Assembly (NCBI RefSeq): GCF_947654275.1
Contig: NZ_CANTJS010000013.1
Location: 1 to 64,000, forward strand
Direction of reading: 5' to 3'
DNA from: an uncultured Oscillibacter sp.
GTDB lineage: Bacteria > Bacillota > Clostridia > Oscillospirales > Oscillospiraceae
Length of the DNA stretch: 64,000 nucleotides
Positions 46,235 through 56,143 of the stretch are shown here, one piece after another; within the stretch, counting starts at the first letter, position 1; each line of letters begins with the position of its first letter. The notes under the pieces are model-generated. The model was not told where the DNA came from, did no database searches, and was given only the letters and a program-made list of their open reading frames with translations. Made by a program: the position numbers and the translations under genes.

Positions 46235-46599
46235 CGCCGGAAACTGAAGATACATATGCCGGGCTCCTTCTGCCTGGGCGGCTGTCTTATGGGGGGCGGC
46301 GTCTTTTTTAGAAAAAGGGCTGTCATCGGAGCTGACAGAGGGCGCCCTCTGTCCTTCGGAGACCGGTCAAAACCCCGGCACGTGGAAACAGCACCATGGC
46401 AATGACTCTGCCTGCGGAGGCGATTGGGGACGGACCATAAAAGCGGGAGGGTCCCATAAAATTCAGAAATAATAGCACTTGTGTTCTATCCGAACTTCTG
46501 CTATGATAATCGTAACGTTTACTGCCAACAGGGCTCAGGGAAGACAGCCGCCTTTTCGGGCGGAAATGCGGACTGACCGGGAGCCGGAAGGGGGGACCT

Positions 46600-48750
46600 A
46601 TGCCGGAGATATTGGAGGGTCTGAACGGAGCGCAGCGGGAGGCGGTCACGGCCACGGAGGGCTATGTCCGGGTGATTGCGGGCGCAGGCTCCGGCAAGAC
46701 ACGGGCGCTGTCGCACCGGTTTGCCTATCTGGTCAACGAGGTGGGCATTCTGCCGGGGAATATCCTCTGCGTCACCTTCACCAATAAATCCGCCAACGAG
46801 ATGCGCCAGCGGATACACGCCCTGACAGGGGATAACGACACCGGCTATATCAACACCTTCCACGGGTTCTGTGTCTCCATTCTTCAGGAGGACAGCCATG
46901 CGGTGGGCTATCCGCGGAGCTTTCTGGTGCTGGACAACGCCGATATTGACGCCATGCTTCAGATCATCTATGAGGAACGGAGCCTGACCCTTCGGGACAT
47001 GACCTATGGCATGGCCCGCAACATGATTGAGGTTCGGAAGCTTTTCAAGGAACCGGACTATTACCTGGATTTGATTACGCTGTCCCTGGATGTGCTGCGG
47101 AACAAGTACCTGGCGGCCGAGCGGGCCGAGGACATCATTTTCTATGGATACCTCTATCAGGAGAAAAAATGCTTCGGGCTGGACTACAACGATTTAATCA
47201 AGTTCTCCCTGTACATATTCGCGGAGAACGAAGCCGCCCGGCACAAGTGGCAGGAGCGGCTGGAATACATCATGATTGACGAGTTTCAGGATATCGACAG
47301 TCTGCAATACCAGCTGATGGAGGTTCTCTGCGGCTATCATAAAAATCTCTTTGTGGTGGGGGACCCGGACCAGACCATTTATACCTGGCGGGGAGCCGAC
47401 ATCAGGTATCTGCTGAACTTTGACCAGGTGTTTTCCCCGGCACATACCGTTCTGATGACGGAAAATTACCGTTCCACGCCTCAGATTCTGGCGGCGGCAA
47501 ATTCCCTGATTGCCAGGAACAGCCTGCGGGTCAGGAAAGAGCTGCGGCCCACGCTGCCGCCGGGGCCGCCGGTGCTCTGTCATTACGCCTCCGACGCGGA
47601 GGAGGAGGCCCGCTGGATTGCCGGGCAGATCAAGGCCCTTTGGGAGGCCGGGACTCCATACCGGGACATCGCCGTTCTTTACCGGGCCCACTATGTGACC
47701 CGCCAGGTGGAGGAGGTTTTGATGGGGGAAGAGATTCCCTATACCATTTACAGCGGCACCCAGTTTTTTGGCCGCATGGAAATCAGGGACGCCCTGGCCT
47801 ATCTGCGGATGATCGCCCTCCAGGATGATTTGTCCTTTCTGCGGATTGCCAACGTGCCCAAGCGGAATCTGGGAAAACGGCGGATGGCCTTCTTGCGGGA
47901 CCGGGCGGCGGAGACGGGAAACACGCTTTATCAGACGCTGAAGCAGCATCTGGAGGACCCCCTATTCAAGGGAACAGGAGCGGAGAAGTTTGTGAAGCTG
48001 GTGGACGCTTTTTCCGCCTCCAGCGGCGGGAGGCCGGTCTCCGAGGTCCTCTCCAATATCCTGGACCGAAGCGGCTATGAACGGATGCTGCGCACCGAGG
48101 GGAGTCAGGAGCGGCTGGACAATCTGGCGGAGCTGAAGCAGTCGGTTTACGTCTTTGAGACCACCTGCGGCGAGGAATGCACCCTGGAGCATTACCTGGC
48201 TCACGCGGCCCTGTTCACCAACGGCGACGCCGCGGAGCAGGGGGACCGGGTGAAGCTCATGACCGTCCACGCCGCCAAGGGGCTGGAGTTTCCCCACGTG
48301 TTTCTCTGCGGCATGAACGAAGGGGTGTTTCCCTCCCGCCGGACCCGCACCCAGGACGCCATGGAGGAGGAACGGCGGCTGGCCTTTGTGGCTATGACCC
48401 GGGCGGAACAGGGGCTGTATCTCTCCGAGGCCGAGGGCCGGAATCTGGACGGGTCCCCCCGGTATCCCTCCCGGTTCCTGCTGGATATCGACCCGGACTG
48501 CCTGACCCTGACGCACCCGCCCCGGGCCGGACTGGTGGAGGAGGCGCGGCGCGCCATTGAGAACAGTCTCCGGTGGATGCCGGAGAGCGAGTCCGCTGTC
48601 CTCCCGGCGGGACAGCGGGTGCGGCACGCCGTGTTCGGCCCCGGCACGGTGACGGGGGCGGACCTGGACCGCTCCGCCTACATCGTCCAGTTTGACGGCA
48701 TCAACACCCCCCGGAAAATCTCCTTCCGGGCCAGGCTGGAACGTCTGTAA
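46600..48750 (+). CDS. UvrD/PcrA-like ATP-dependent superfamily 1 helicase
   Basis: LNGAQREAVTATEGYVRVIAGAGSGKTRALSHR; DEFQDIDSLQY; VGDPDQTIYTWRGAD; C-terminal SH3/Tudor-like VRHAVFGPGTV. Confidence 0.97.
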   Translation: MPEILEGLNGAQREAVTATEGYVRVIAGAGSGKTRALSHRFAYLVNEVGILPGNILCVTFTNKSANEMRQRIHALTGDNDTGYINTFHGFCVSILQEDSHAVGYPRSFLVLDNADIDAMLQIIYEERSLTLRDMTYGMARNMIEVRKLFKEPDYYLDLITLSLDVLRNKYLAAERAEDIIFYGYLYQEKKCFGLDYNDLIKFSLYIFAENEAARHKWQERLEYIMIDEFQDIDSLQYQLMEVLCGYHKNLFVVGDPDQTIYTWRGADIRYLLNFDQVFSPAHTVLMTENYRSTPQILAAANSLIARNSLRVRKELRPTLPPGPPVLCHYASDAEEEARWIAGQIKALWEAGTPYRDIAVLYRAHYVTRQVEEVLMGEEIPYTIYSGTQFFGRMEIRDALAYLRMIALQDDLSFLRIANVPKRNLGKRRMAFLRDRAAETGNTLYQTLKQHLEDPLFKGTGAEKFVKLVDAFSASSGGRPVSEVLSNILDRSGYERMLRTEGSQERLDNLAELKQSVYVFETTCGEECTLEHYLAHAALFTNGDAAEQGDRVKLMTVHAAKGLEFPHVFLCGMNEGVFPSRRTRTQDAMEEERRLAFVAMTRAEQGLYLSEAEGRNLDGSPRYPSRFLLDIDPDCLTLTHPPRAGLVEEARRAIENSLRWMPESESAVLPAGQRVRHAVFGPGTVTGADLDRSAYIVQFDGINTPRKISFRARLERL

Positions 48751-48777
48751 AGTCTGAAAACTGTTACCGGATTGTGG

Positions 48778-48806
48778 TTGCAATGGAAAAACGCCCTTCC
48801 TATACT
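48778..48806 (+). promoter_or_regulatory. sigma-A promoter
   Basis: TTGCAA - 17 bp - TATACT. Confidence 0.6.
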
Positions 48807-48835
48807 GTTGGAAAACAGAGAGGGAGGGCGTTTTC

Positions 48836-49078
48836 ATGAGGTTCAGAGGGAGGGGGCTGACACTGGCGCTGTGTCTGCTGCTGGCGGCCTGCGGCGAGGC
48901 AGGGACGGAGCGCCTGCCGGAGAATCTGCCGGAAGAAGCCGCCGCCGAAACGGCGGTTCTGGAGGGGAAGGCCCTGTCCCCGGACGGGCGTTTTTTGGCG
49001 CGGACGGAGGGAGTCAACGAGGGTATCACGGCATCGGGACTCAATCCTTACTGGGAGGGGATACGGACGGCGGAATGA
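48836..49078 (+). CDS. short lipoprotein, possibly truncated
   Basis: MRFRGRGLTLALCLLLAACGEAG (lipobox LAAC), 80 aa, followed by terminator. Confidence 0.65.
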   Translation: MRFRGRGLTLALCLLLAACGEAGTERLPENLPEEAAAETAVLEGKALSPDGRFLARTEGVNEGITASGLNPYWEGIRTAE

Positions 49079-49081
49079 AGA

Positions 49082-49116
49082 AAAACGCCGCCCGGAAAGA
49101 TGGACGGCGTTTCTCC
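49082..49116. terminator. hairpin terminator
   Basis: AAACGCCGCCC...GGACGGCGTTT. Confidence 0.65.
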
Positions 49117-49117
49117 T

Positions 49118-50005
49118 TTACACAGTCAGCCCGTACTGAGTTAGAACGGATTTGATGTGCTCCAGATGCTCCGGGGAGGGGGGACACATGGGGGAGCGGA
49201 GCTCGCCCACCTTCCAGCCCAGCAGGGCCAGGGCGGTTTTCACCGGGATGGGGTTCACCTCGCAGAACATGGCGTCGCAGAAGTCCTTCAGCTGGAGCTG
49301 CAGGACCCCGGCGGCGGCGAAGTCGTTCTGCTGGCAGAGCCGGACCAGCCGGTGCATCTCCGCCGGAAGGACGTTGGCCGCCACGGAGATGACTCCCAGA
49401 CCGCCCAGGGCGCAGATGGGAACCGTCTCGTCGTCATTGCCGGACCAGATGCAGAAGTCCGGCGGGCAGAGGTTCCGGGTCCGCTGGATGGCCCCCAGGT
49501 TTCCGGAGGCCTCTTTTACGCCTGCGATGTTGGACAGCTCCGACAGGGCGGCGTAGGTCTCCGGGGCGATGGAGACCCCGGTGCGGGAGGGGACATTATA
49601 GAGGATGATGGGGGTGGAGACGGCGGCGGCGATGGTCTGATAGTGGCGGAGCAGGCCCGCCTGGGTGGCTTTGTTGTAGTAGGGGGTCACCACCAGCAGA
49701 GCGTCCGCACCCAGGCGCTCCGCCGCCTGGGACTGCTCCACGGCCCTGGCGGTGCTGTTGGAGCCGGTGCCGGCAATCACCGGCACCCGGCCGCCTACGT
49801 GGCGGACACAGAAGCCGATGGTCTCCTGACGCTCGGACTCCGTCATGGCGCTTGCCTCTCCGGTGGTGCCGCAGACCACAATGGCGTCGGTCCCGTTTTC
49901 CAGCTGGAAGTCCAGCAGCTCCCCCAGAGCCGTGAGATTCACGCCCTCCTCGGAAAACGGGGTGACGATGGCCGCGGCAGACCCTGTAAAAATCGGATGC
50001 TTCAT
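49118..50005 (-). CDS. dapA: 4-hydroxy-tetrahydrodipicolinate synthase
   Basis: GSAAAIVTPF; VVCGTTGEASAMTESE; LYNVPSRTGVSI. Confidence 0.97.
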   Translation of the reverse strand: MKHPIFTGSAAAIVTPFSEEGVNLTALGELLDFQLENGTDAIVVCGTTGEASAMTESERQETIGFCVRHVGGRVPVIAGTGSNSTARAVEQSQAAERLGADALLVVTPYYNKATQAGLLRHYQTIAAAVSTPIILYNVPSRTGVSIAPETYAALSELSNIAGVKEASGNLGAIQRTRNLCPPDFCIWSGNDDETVPICALGGLGVISVAANVLPAEMHRLVRLCQQNDFAAAGVLQLQLKDFCDAMFCEVNPIPVKTALALLGWKVGELRSPMCPPSPEHLEHIKSVLTQYGLTV

Positions 50006-50077
50006 GAAACGACCGCCTTTCTTAAAGAATGAAGCCGCAGGGGCGGCGGGGGAAGAGCCCCGCTCACCGCCTGACTG

Positions 50078-50116
50078 AAAAGGGCGTCCGCGCAGTTCGC
50101 GGACGCCTCTTTTGTA
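50078..50116 (-). terminator. rho-independent terminator of asd
   Basis: GGCGTCCGCG-cagtt-CGCGGACGCC with flanking AAAAG/CTTTT. Confidence 0.7.
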
Positions 50117-50137
50117 GATAGTAGAGATATGAATGCC

Positions 50138-51229
50138 TCAGTCTGCCTCGATGTATCCCTTGGCGCACAGCAGTTCGGCCAGCAGCACCGCGCCGCCGGC
50201 GGCGCCCCGGAGGGTATTGTGGCTGAGACCCACGAATTTATAGTCATATTGGCTGTCCTCCCGGAGACGGCCCAGGGAGATGGCCATACCCTTTTCAAGG
50301 CCCCGGTCCAGACGGGTCTGGGGCCGGTCGGGCTCCTCAAAATAGTGCAGGAACTGCCTGGGGGCGGAAGGAAGGTCCAGCTCCTGGGCGGGGCCCCGGA
50401 AGGCGGCCCAGTCGGCCTTGATTTCCTCGATAGACGGCTTTTTTCCCTCCTGGAACTTCACGAACACCGCCGCCATGTGGCCGTCCAGGCAGGCCACCCG
50501 GAAGCACTGGGCCGTGATGGCGGGACCGGTAGCCTTGACGATTTCCCCGTCCCGGATGCTGCCCCAGAGCTTCAGGGGCTCCTGCTCGCTTTTCTCCTCC
50601 TCGCCGCCGATGTAGGGGATGCAGTTGTCCACCATCTCCGGCCAGCGCTCAAAGGTCTTGCCTGCGCCGGAAATGGCCTGATAGGTGCAGACCAGGGCCC
50701 TGTCCAGGCCGTATTTCAGAAGGGGATGCAGGGCGGGGACATAGCTCTGGAGAGAGCAGTTGGATTTCACGGCGATAAAGCCCCGTTTGGTGCCCAGGCG
50801 TCTGCGCTGGGCCTCGATAATCTGGATATGGTCCGCGTTGATCTCCGGCACCACCATGGGCACGTCGGCGGTCCAGCGGTTGGCGGAGTTGTTGGAGACG
50901 ATGGGGCACTCCAGTTTGGCATAGCGCTCCTCAAGGGCCCGGATTTCCTCTTTGTTCATATCCACGGCACAGAAACAGAAGTCCACCTGCTCCGCCATTT
51001 TTTCCGCGTCGGCCTGGGCGTCCAGGACCACCAGGTTCCTGGCCTCCTGGGGCAGGGGGGTCTCCATGGCCCAGCGGCTGCCCACCGCCTCCTCATATGT
51101 TTTTTCGGCGCTGCGGGCGCTGGCGGCGACAGCCGTCAGCTGAAACCAGGGGTGCTGCTCCAGCAGCGTGATGAAGCGCTGGCCCACCATGCCGGTTCCG
51201 CCGATCACGCCGACCTTGTACTGTTTCAT
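50138..51229 (-). CDS. asd: aspartate-semialdehyde dehydrogenase
   Basis: YKVGVIGGTGMVGQRFITLLEQHPWF; SNCSLQSYVPAL; TYQAISGAGK. Confidence 0.96.
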   Translation of the reverse strand: MKQYKVGVIGGTGMVGQRFITLLEQHPWFQLTAVAASARSAEKTYEEAVGSRWAMETPLPQEARNLVVLDAQADAEKMAEQVDFCFCAVDMNKEEIRALEERYAKLECPIVSNNSANRWTADVPMVVPEINADHIQIIEAQRRRLGTKRGFIAVKSNCSLQSYVPALHPLLKYGLDRALVCTYQAISGAGKTFERWPEMVDNCIPYIGGEEEKSEQEPLKLWGSIRDGEIVKATGPAITAQCFRVACLDGHMAAVFVKFQEGKKPSIEEIKADWAAFRGPAQELDLPSAPRQFLHYFEEPDRPQTRLDRGLEKGMAISLGRLREDSQYDYKFVGLSHNTLRGAAGGAVLLAELLCAKGYIEAD

Positions 51230-51421
51230 AGTGTGTTCCTCCTGCTGTTAAAAGATAGACCGGTTTTTCTCTTTCCGTCGATTTGGGTTGAATGTGGGAG
51301 AGGTTTGTATTATAATGGTTCCAGCTTTGTAACGACTGTTCCTGATGTGCGGACAATTGTCTGCTGAATATAGTAGCATGATTTTCAACCGCCGTCAAGA
51401 GAGGGGATATTGGGAGGTCTC

Positions 51422-53074
51422 ATGAAAAAAAAGCTGCTGACGCTCTTTCTCGTTGTGACATTTTTTGCGCTGGGTCCGGTTCTGAAGGCCGAAGCCGTGG
51501 AGAACGGAACGGTCAAGGTGGGCCTCCGCTCCGGCTCCAGCGCCCTGTTTTCCGCCAATCTGGAAAACGCGGTGGGAGACGGCTATGAATTCGGCTATTT
51601 CGACGACAGCCGGGCCTTTATCTCCCTGGGCTGGACCGGGGAAACCGCCATTTCCATGACTGCCGCCGGTACTATTTATATGGACGGCAGCGGCGCCTAT
51701 GCCTCCAACATTCCCGCCGGAGGCTATCGGACCATTGGGAGCTGGCATGTACAGCTGGACGGATTCCGCTCCTTTGAGGACGCGGCGGACGAGGCGGCGG
51801 CCTGCGGCGGCTGGCCCGCCTGGATTGACTGGAGCTATGTGGTCCGCGTCGGGTCCTTTGAGTCCCGGGGGGAGGCGGAGGACGCCGCCCGGGACTACGG
51901 CGGCAGCGCCGTCCAATCCGGGTCCACCGGCGTGCTGGTTACCCGGACCCGGACCACCGATGTGCTCTTTGAGTTCGACTGCGGCGGCGCACTCTCCCTG
52001 GGCGTTCAGCCCTCCGGACGGGGGCGGGAGACGTCCACATGGTTCAAGGGGTACAAGTACGGCGGCGGCTTCGAGTATCCCAGGGTCACAGGCGGAAACC
52101 TCAACGTGGTCAACGTCGTCGGCGTGGAGGAGTACGTCAAGGGCGTCATCCCCTATGAGATGGGCCCCGCCTGGCCCCTGGCGGCCCTGGAGGCCCAGGC
52201 GGTCTGCGCCCGGACCTATGTCTGCGGCCACAGCCTCCATCTCAGCGCCGACGGCTTCGACGTCTGCGGGGGCACCCACTGCCAGGTCTACAACGGACAC
52301 GGCAGCGGCGTCACCGGAGCCTCCGCGGTCAGCGACCAGGCCGTGGAGAATACCGCCGGGCAGTGCCTCTATTATGACGGCCAGCTGGTGCGGGACGCGG
52401 TTTATCATTCCTCCGACGGCGGCGCCACCGAGGACGGCGGCAACGTCTGGGGCACGGAAACGGGATATCTGAAGGGCAAGCCGGACCCCTATGAGGCCCA
52501 GACCACCGTGCCCAACAACACCTATTCCGTCACCTACACCGCCGCGGAGCTCAGCTGGATTCTGGAGCAGAAGGGCTATTCCGTGGGGACCGTGCGGGAT
52601 GTGTATGTCTCGGAGTACACCCCCATGGGCAATGTCGCTAAGGTGACCTTTGTGGGCTCCGGCGGCACCAAAACCGTCAGCGGGGAGACCTGCCGGACCA
52701 TCTTCTACAGCAGCACCTATCAGAAATCCGTCAGCAGCATGCGCTTTGACATCAACGGGGGCCGGGGCTCCGGCATCTATGTCAACGGAACGGGGCAGCT
52801 CTCCTCCCTGGAGGGGGTCTCCGTGATCTCCGGTGCCGGCGAGATATCCTCCCTGAGAGACAATACCGCCTCTGTGATTTCCTCCTCCGGCGCCTCCACG
52901 GTCTCCGGCGGAGGCCGGCCCACCGGCGGCGGCACCGGGAACTTCGTCATCACCGGCACCGGAAACGGCCACAATGTGGGCATGAGCCAGTATGGAGCCA
53001 AGGCCATGGCGGAACTGGGGTATAGCTGGCGGGAAATTTTGGAATTTTATTATACGGATATTACCATCGGCTGA
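51422..53074 (+). CDS. SpoIID/LytB domain-containing protein
   Basis: GVEEYVKGVIPYEMGPAWPLAALEAQAVCARTYV; ISG... GHNVGMSQYGAKAMAELGYSWREILEFYYTDITI. Confidence 0.95.
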   Translation: MKKKLLTLFLVVTFFALGPVLKAEAVENGTVKVGLRSGSSALFSANLENAVGDGYEFGYFDDSRAFISLGWTGETAISMTAAGTIYMDGSGAYASNIPAGGYRTIGSWHVQLDGFRSFEDAADEAAACGGWPAWIDWSYVVRVGSFESRGEAEDAARDYGGSAVQSGSTGVLVTRTRTTDVLFEFDCGGALSLGVQPSGRGRETSTWFKGYKYGGGFEYPRVTGGNLNVVNVVGVEEYVKGVIPYEMGPAWPLAALEAQAVCARTYVCGHSLHLSADGFDVCGGTHCQVYNGHGSGVTGASAVSDQAVENTAGQCLYYDGQLVRDAVYHSSDGGATEDGGNVWGTETGYLKGKPDPYEAQTTVPNNTYSVTYTAAELSWILEQKGYSVGTVRDVYVSEYTPMGNVAKVTFVGSGGTKTVSGETCRTIFYSSTYQKSVSSMRFDINGGRGSGIYVNGTGQLSSLEGVSVISGAGEISSLRDNTASVISSSGASTVSGGGRPTGGGTGNFVITGTGNGHNVGMSQYGAKAMAELGYSWREILEFYYTDITIG

Positions 53075-53158
53075 ACCCTTTCCCGGCGGGGCCGTATGAC
53101 CGGAACGGCAGGCCCGGGGCAGAGGGACGATGGAATTTATGGATTGGGTAAGGGAACC

Positions 53159-54184
53159 ATGAAGACAAGTGATTTTTTCTATGATCTGCCGCCGGAGCTC
53201 ATCGCCCAGACGCCCATTGAGCAGCGGGACGGCTCCCGCCTCCTGACGCTGGACCGGGAGACGGGCCGGACGGAGCACCGCCGTTTTTATGAGCTGCCGG
53301 AGCTGCTGCGGCCCGGCGACTGTCTGATTTTAAACGACTCCCGGGTGCTACCCGCCCGTCTGCTGGGCCAGCGCCTGCCCGGCGGCGGGGCCTGCGAGGT
53401 GCTTCTGCTGATAGACAGAGGGGAAAACGTCTGGGAGTGCCTGGTCCGGCCGGGGCGGAAGCTGCGGACCGGGGCCCGGCTGACCTTTGGAGACGGGGAG
53501 CTCACTGCCCAGGTGGTGGGGGAGGAGGCGGACGGCAACCGCCTGGTCCGCTTCGAGTACCGGGGCATTTTCCTGGAGGTGCTGGAGCGCCTGGGAAAAA
53601 TGCCCCTGCCGCCCTACATCAAGGAGGAATTGCAGGACCGGGAGCGGTATCAGACGGTGTATTCCAAGGTCCTGGGCAGCGCCGCCGCCCCGACGGCGGG
53701 ACTCCACTTCACGCCGGAGCTTCTGGAGCAGATTGGGGCCAGGGGCGTGGGAATCGGATATGTGACCCTCCACGTGGGCCTGGGCACCTTCCGGCCTGTG
53801 AAGGAGGAGACCATCGAGGCCCATCCCATGCACAGCGAGTTCTGCACCGTTCCGCCGGAGACGGCGGAGCTGATTAACCGCACCAGGGCGGCGGGGGGCC
53901 GCTGCATCTGCGTGGGGACCACCTCCTGCCGGACACTGGAGTCCTGGGCAGGGGAGGACGGACACATGGAGCCCCGGGCAGGCTGGACGGATATCTACAT
54001 CTATCCCGGATACTGCTTCAAGGTTATGGACGGGCTGATTACCAACTTCCATCTGCCGGAAAGCACGCTGGTGATGCTGGTGTCCGCCTTCGCCGGGCGG
54101 GAGCCAGTACTGGCCGCCTACCGGCAGGCGGTGGAAGAGCGCTACCGGTTCTTCTCCTTCGGGGACGCCATGTTTATTTCATAG
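53159..54184 (+). CDS. queA: tRNA preQ1(34) S-adenosylmethionine ribosyltransferase-isomerase QueA
   Basis: [63 protein letters not shown]. Confidence 0.98.
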   Translation: MKTSDFFYDLPPELIAQTPIEQRDGSRLLTLDRETGRTEHRRFYELPELLRPGDCLILNDSRVLPARLLGQRLPGGGACEVLLLIDRGENVWECLVRPGRKLRTGARLTFGDGELTAQVVGEEADGNRLVRFEYRGIFLEVLERLGKMPLPPYIKEELQDRERYQTVYSKVLGSAAAPTAGLHFTPELLEQIGARGVGIGYVTLHVGLGTFRPVKEETIEAHPMHSEFCTVPPETAELINRTRAAGGRCICVGTTSCRTLESWAGEDGHMEPRAGWTDIYIYPGYCFKVMDGLITNFHLPESTLVMLVSAFAGREPVLAAYRQAVEERYRFFSFGDAMFIS

Positions 54185-54196
54185 GGAGGCATTTAC

Positions 54197-54433
54197 ATGA
54201 CTTTGACAGAGCTGCCCAATATCGGTCCCAGGCTGGCGGAGGACCTCGGCGTCGAGACGCCGGAGGGCCTCCGGGAGCTGGGGGCGGCTTTTCTCCGTGT
54301 CCGGGCCCAGGTGGCCCCGGCGGCCTGCTTTCGTCAGCTCACCGCCCTGGCCGGGGCGGAGCTGGGGATTCCCGAGAAGACCCTGACGGCGGAGAAAAAG
54401 ACGAAGCTGCGGGCCTTTTTTGACGGCCTGTGA
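54197..54433 (+). CDS. stand-alone TfoX C-terminal domain protein
   Basis: LTELPNIGPRLAEDLGVETPEGLRELGA...LDAL-type HhH fold, 78 aa. Confidence 0.85.
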   Translation: MTLTELPNIGPRLAEDLGVETPEGLRELGAAFLRVRAQVAPAACFRQLTALAGAELGIPEKTLTAEKKTKLRAFFDGL

Positions 54434-54446
54434 GACTGCCCGGACA

Positions 54447-54779
54447 ATGGTTTTCAGATATGCCGGGCTGAAAGAGTATGTGCGGGAGGATTTTGAGCGG
54501 TTTTACCGAATGGGCTTCCGGGAGGAGGAGATCGTTCCCGCCGTGCTGGATGAATACCGGCACGGGGAGGACTTTTCCGTTACTGAGTAGATTTGCATTC
54601 ATATCTTTTTAGCCCTGAATTACGCCGAAAAGGGCTTGGACCCGGGCGGAATCGTCAGGAGGCTGAAAGGGCTTCTGACGGTGGAGGCCCTGGAGGCGGC
54701 GCGGGACGCGCTGGGACCGGAGTACGCGGAGCTGACGGGAGATTTGAACAAAGGAGTTTTTGCGTGTTTGAAGTACTGA
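54447..54779 (+). pseudogene. ORF interrupted by an in-frame TAG (54588-54590)
   Basis: MVFRYAGLKEYVREDFERFYRMGFREEEIVPAVLDEYRHGEDFSVTE*ICIHIFLALNYAEKGLDPGGIVRRLKGLLTVEALEAARDALGPEYAELTGDLNKGVFACLKY; protein-like composition on both sides of the stop. Confidence 0.6.
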
Positions 54780-55897
54780 AAACAGAGGGCCGCGCCCGCC
54801 GGGGCCGCTTTTCCTGCGCCCACGGCGGCGAGGTCCAGACCCCTGTCTTTATGAACGTGGGCACCCAGGCCGCCATCAAGGGCGGCGTGGACGCCTTTGA
54901 CCTGCGGGAGGTCAACTGCCAGATTGAACTGAGCAATACCTACCATCTTCACATCCGCCCCGGCGACGGTCTGATTCGCCAGATGGGGGGACTCCATACC
55001 TTCATGAACTGGGACGGCCCCATTCTGACGGATTCCGGCGGTTTTCAGGTCTTCTCCCTGGCGCCTCTCCGGCGCATCAGGGAAGAGGGGGTTTATTTCT
55101 CCTCTCATGTGGACGGGCGGAAGATTTTCATGGGGCCGGAGGAATCCATGCGGATTCAGTCCAATCTGGGCAGCGACATTGCCATGGCCTTCGACGAGTG
55201 CGTGGAGAACCCGGCGACCTATGAGTACGCCAAGGCCTCCTGTGAGCGGACATACCGCTGGCTGGAGCGGTGCAAACGGGAGCACGACCGGCTGAACGGC
55301 CTGCCGGAGACCATCAACCCCGGCCAGCTGCTCTTCGGCATCAATCAGGGGGCTACCTTCGAGGATCTGCGGGTGTGGCATATGAAGGAGATTGCCGGGC
55401 TGGACTGCGACGGCTATGCCATCGGCGGTCTGGCCGTGGGGGAGCCCACGCAGGTGATGTATGACGTCATCGACGCCGTGGAACCCCACATGCCCCAGGA
55501 CAAGCCCCGGTATCTGATGGGCGTGGGCACCCCCAGCAACATCATTGAGGCGGTGGCCCGGGGGGTGGATTTCTTCGACTGCGTGATGCCCTCCCGGAAC
55601 GGCCGTCATGGCAAGCTCTTCACCTGGGAGGGCACCGTGAACATCCTGAACGCCAAGTACGCCGCGGACAGCCGGCCCATCAGCGAGACCTGCCAATGTC
55701 CCGTCTGCCGGCGCTTCTCCCGGGCCTATCTCCGCCACCTCTTCAAGGCGGAAGAGACCCTTGCCCTGCGGCTGGCGGTGCTGCACAACCTGTATTTTTA
55801 CAATGAGCTGACGGCGAAAATCCGGGAAGCCCTGGACCAGGGCCGTTTCGGGGCCTTCCGGGCGGAGTACAGCGAACGGCTGGCAGAGCGGGTCTGA
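54764..55897 (+). CDS. tgt: tRNA guanosine(34) transglycosylase Tgt; GTG start proposed
   Basis: FEVLKTEGRARRGRFSCAHGGEVQTPVFMNVGTQA; DSGGFQVFSL; Cys cluster CQCPVCRRF; SD AAAGGAG before GTG 54764. Confidence 0.97.
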   Translation: MFEVLKTEGRARRGRFSCAHGGEVQTPVFMNVGTQAAIKGGVDAFDLREVNCQIELSNTYHLHIRPGDGLIRQMGGLHTFMNWDGPILTDSGGFQVFSLAPLRRIREEGVYFSSHVDGRKIFMGPEESMRIQSNLGSDIAMAFDECVENPATYEYAKASCERTYRWLERCKREHDRLNGLPETINPGQLLFGINQGATFEDLRVWHMKEIAGLDCDGYAIGGLAVGEPTQVMYDVIDAVEPHMPQDKPRYLMGVGTPSNIIEAVARGVDFFDCVMPSRNGRHGKLFTWEGTVNILNAKYAADSRPISETCQCPVCRRFSRAYLRHLFKAEETLALRLAVLHNLYFYNELTAKIREALDQGRFGAFRAEYSERLAERV

Positions 55898-55933
55898 GGG
55901 AGAACCGGCGGACGCCTCCGGCTCAGGGCGCGG

Positions 55934-56088
55934 AGAGCCCCCTGTATGTATAGCCGGGGGATGGGAATTTTCCCGGCAGGCAGGGAGATTTTCCGCGGCA
56001 AGCCTGATGGATTGCGAGGGAAACCGGCGGGGTCCGGCGGGGAAAAGACCCCTCGGACAGCCTTCGGCGGTTGAGGATACAGGCTCGG
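55934..56088. repeat. MITE-like inverted-repeat element, copy A (family R2)
   Basis: Ends CCTGTATGTATAGCCG / CGGTTGAGGATACAGG; homologous to 56831-56998. Confidence 0.75.
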
Positions 56089-56099
56089 AAAGAAAATGC

Positions 56100-56127
56100 T
56101 TGCAAAACAGCGCAAATTTGGTATAAT
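56100..56127 (+). promoter_or_regulatory. sigma-A promoter for yajC
   Basis: TTGCAA - 16 bp - TATAAT. Confidence 0.6.
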
Positions 56128-56143
56128 AGAGCTGTTCTGGCTT

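Noticed and set aside
54588-54590. Programmed amber recoding (pyrrolysine or suppressor)
   Set aside because: Single case, TAG is used as a normal stop elsewhere in the window (e.g. dnaE, murB), and no recoding machinery is visible; a nonsense mutation is simpler
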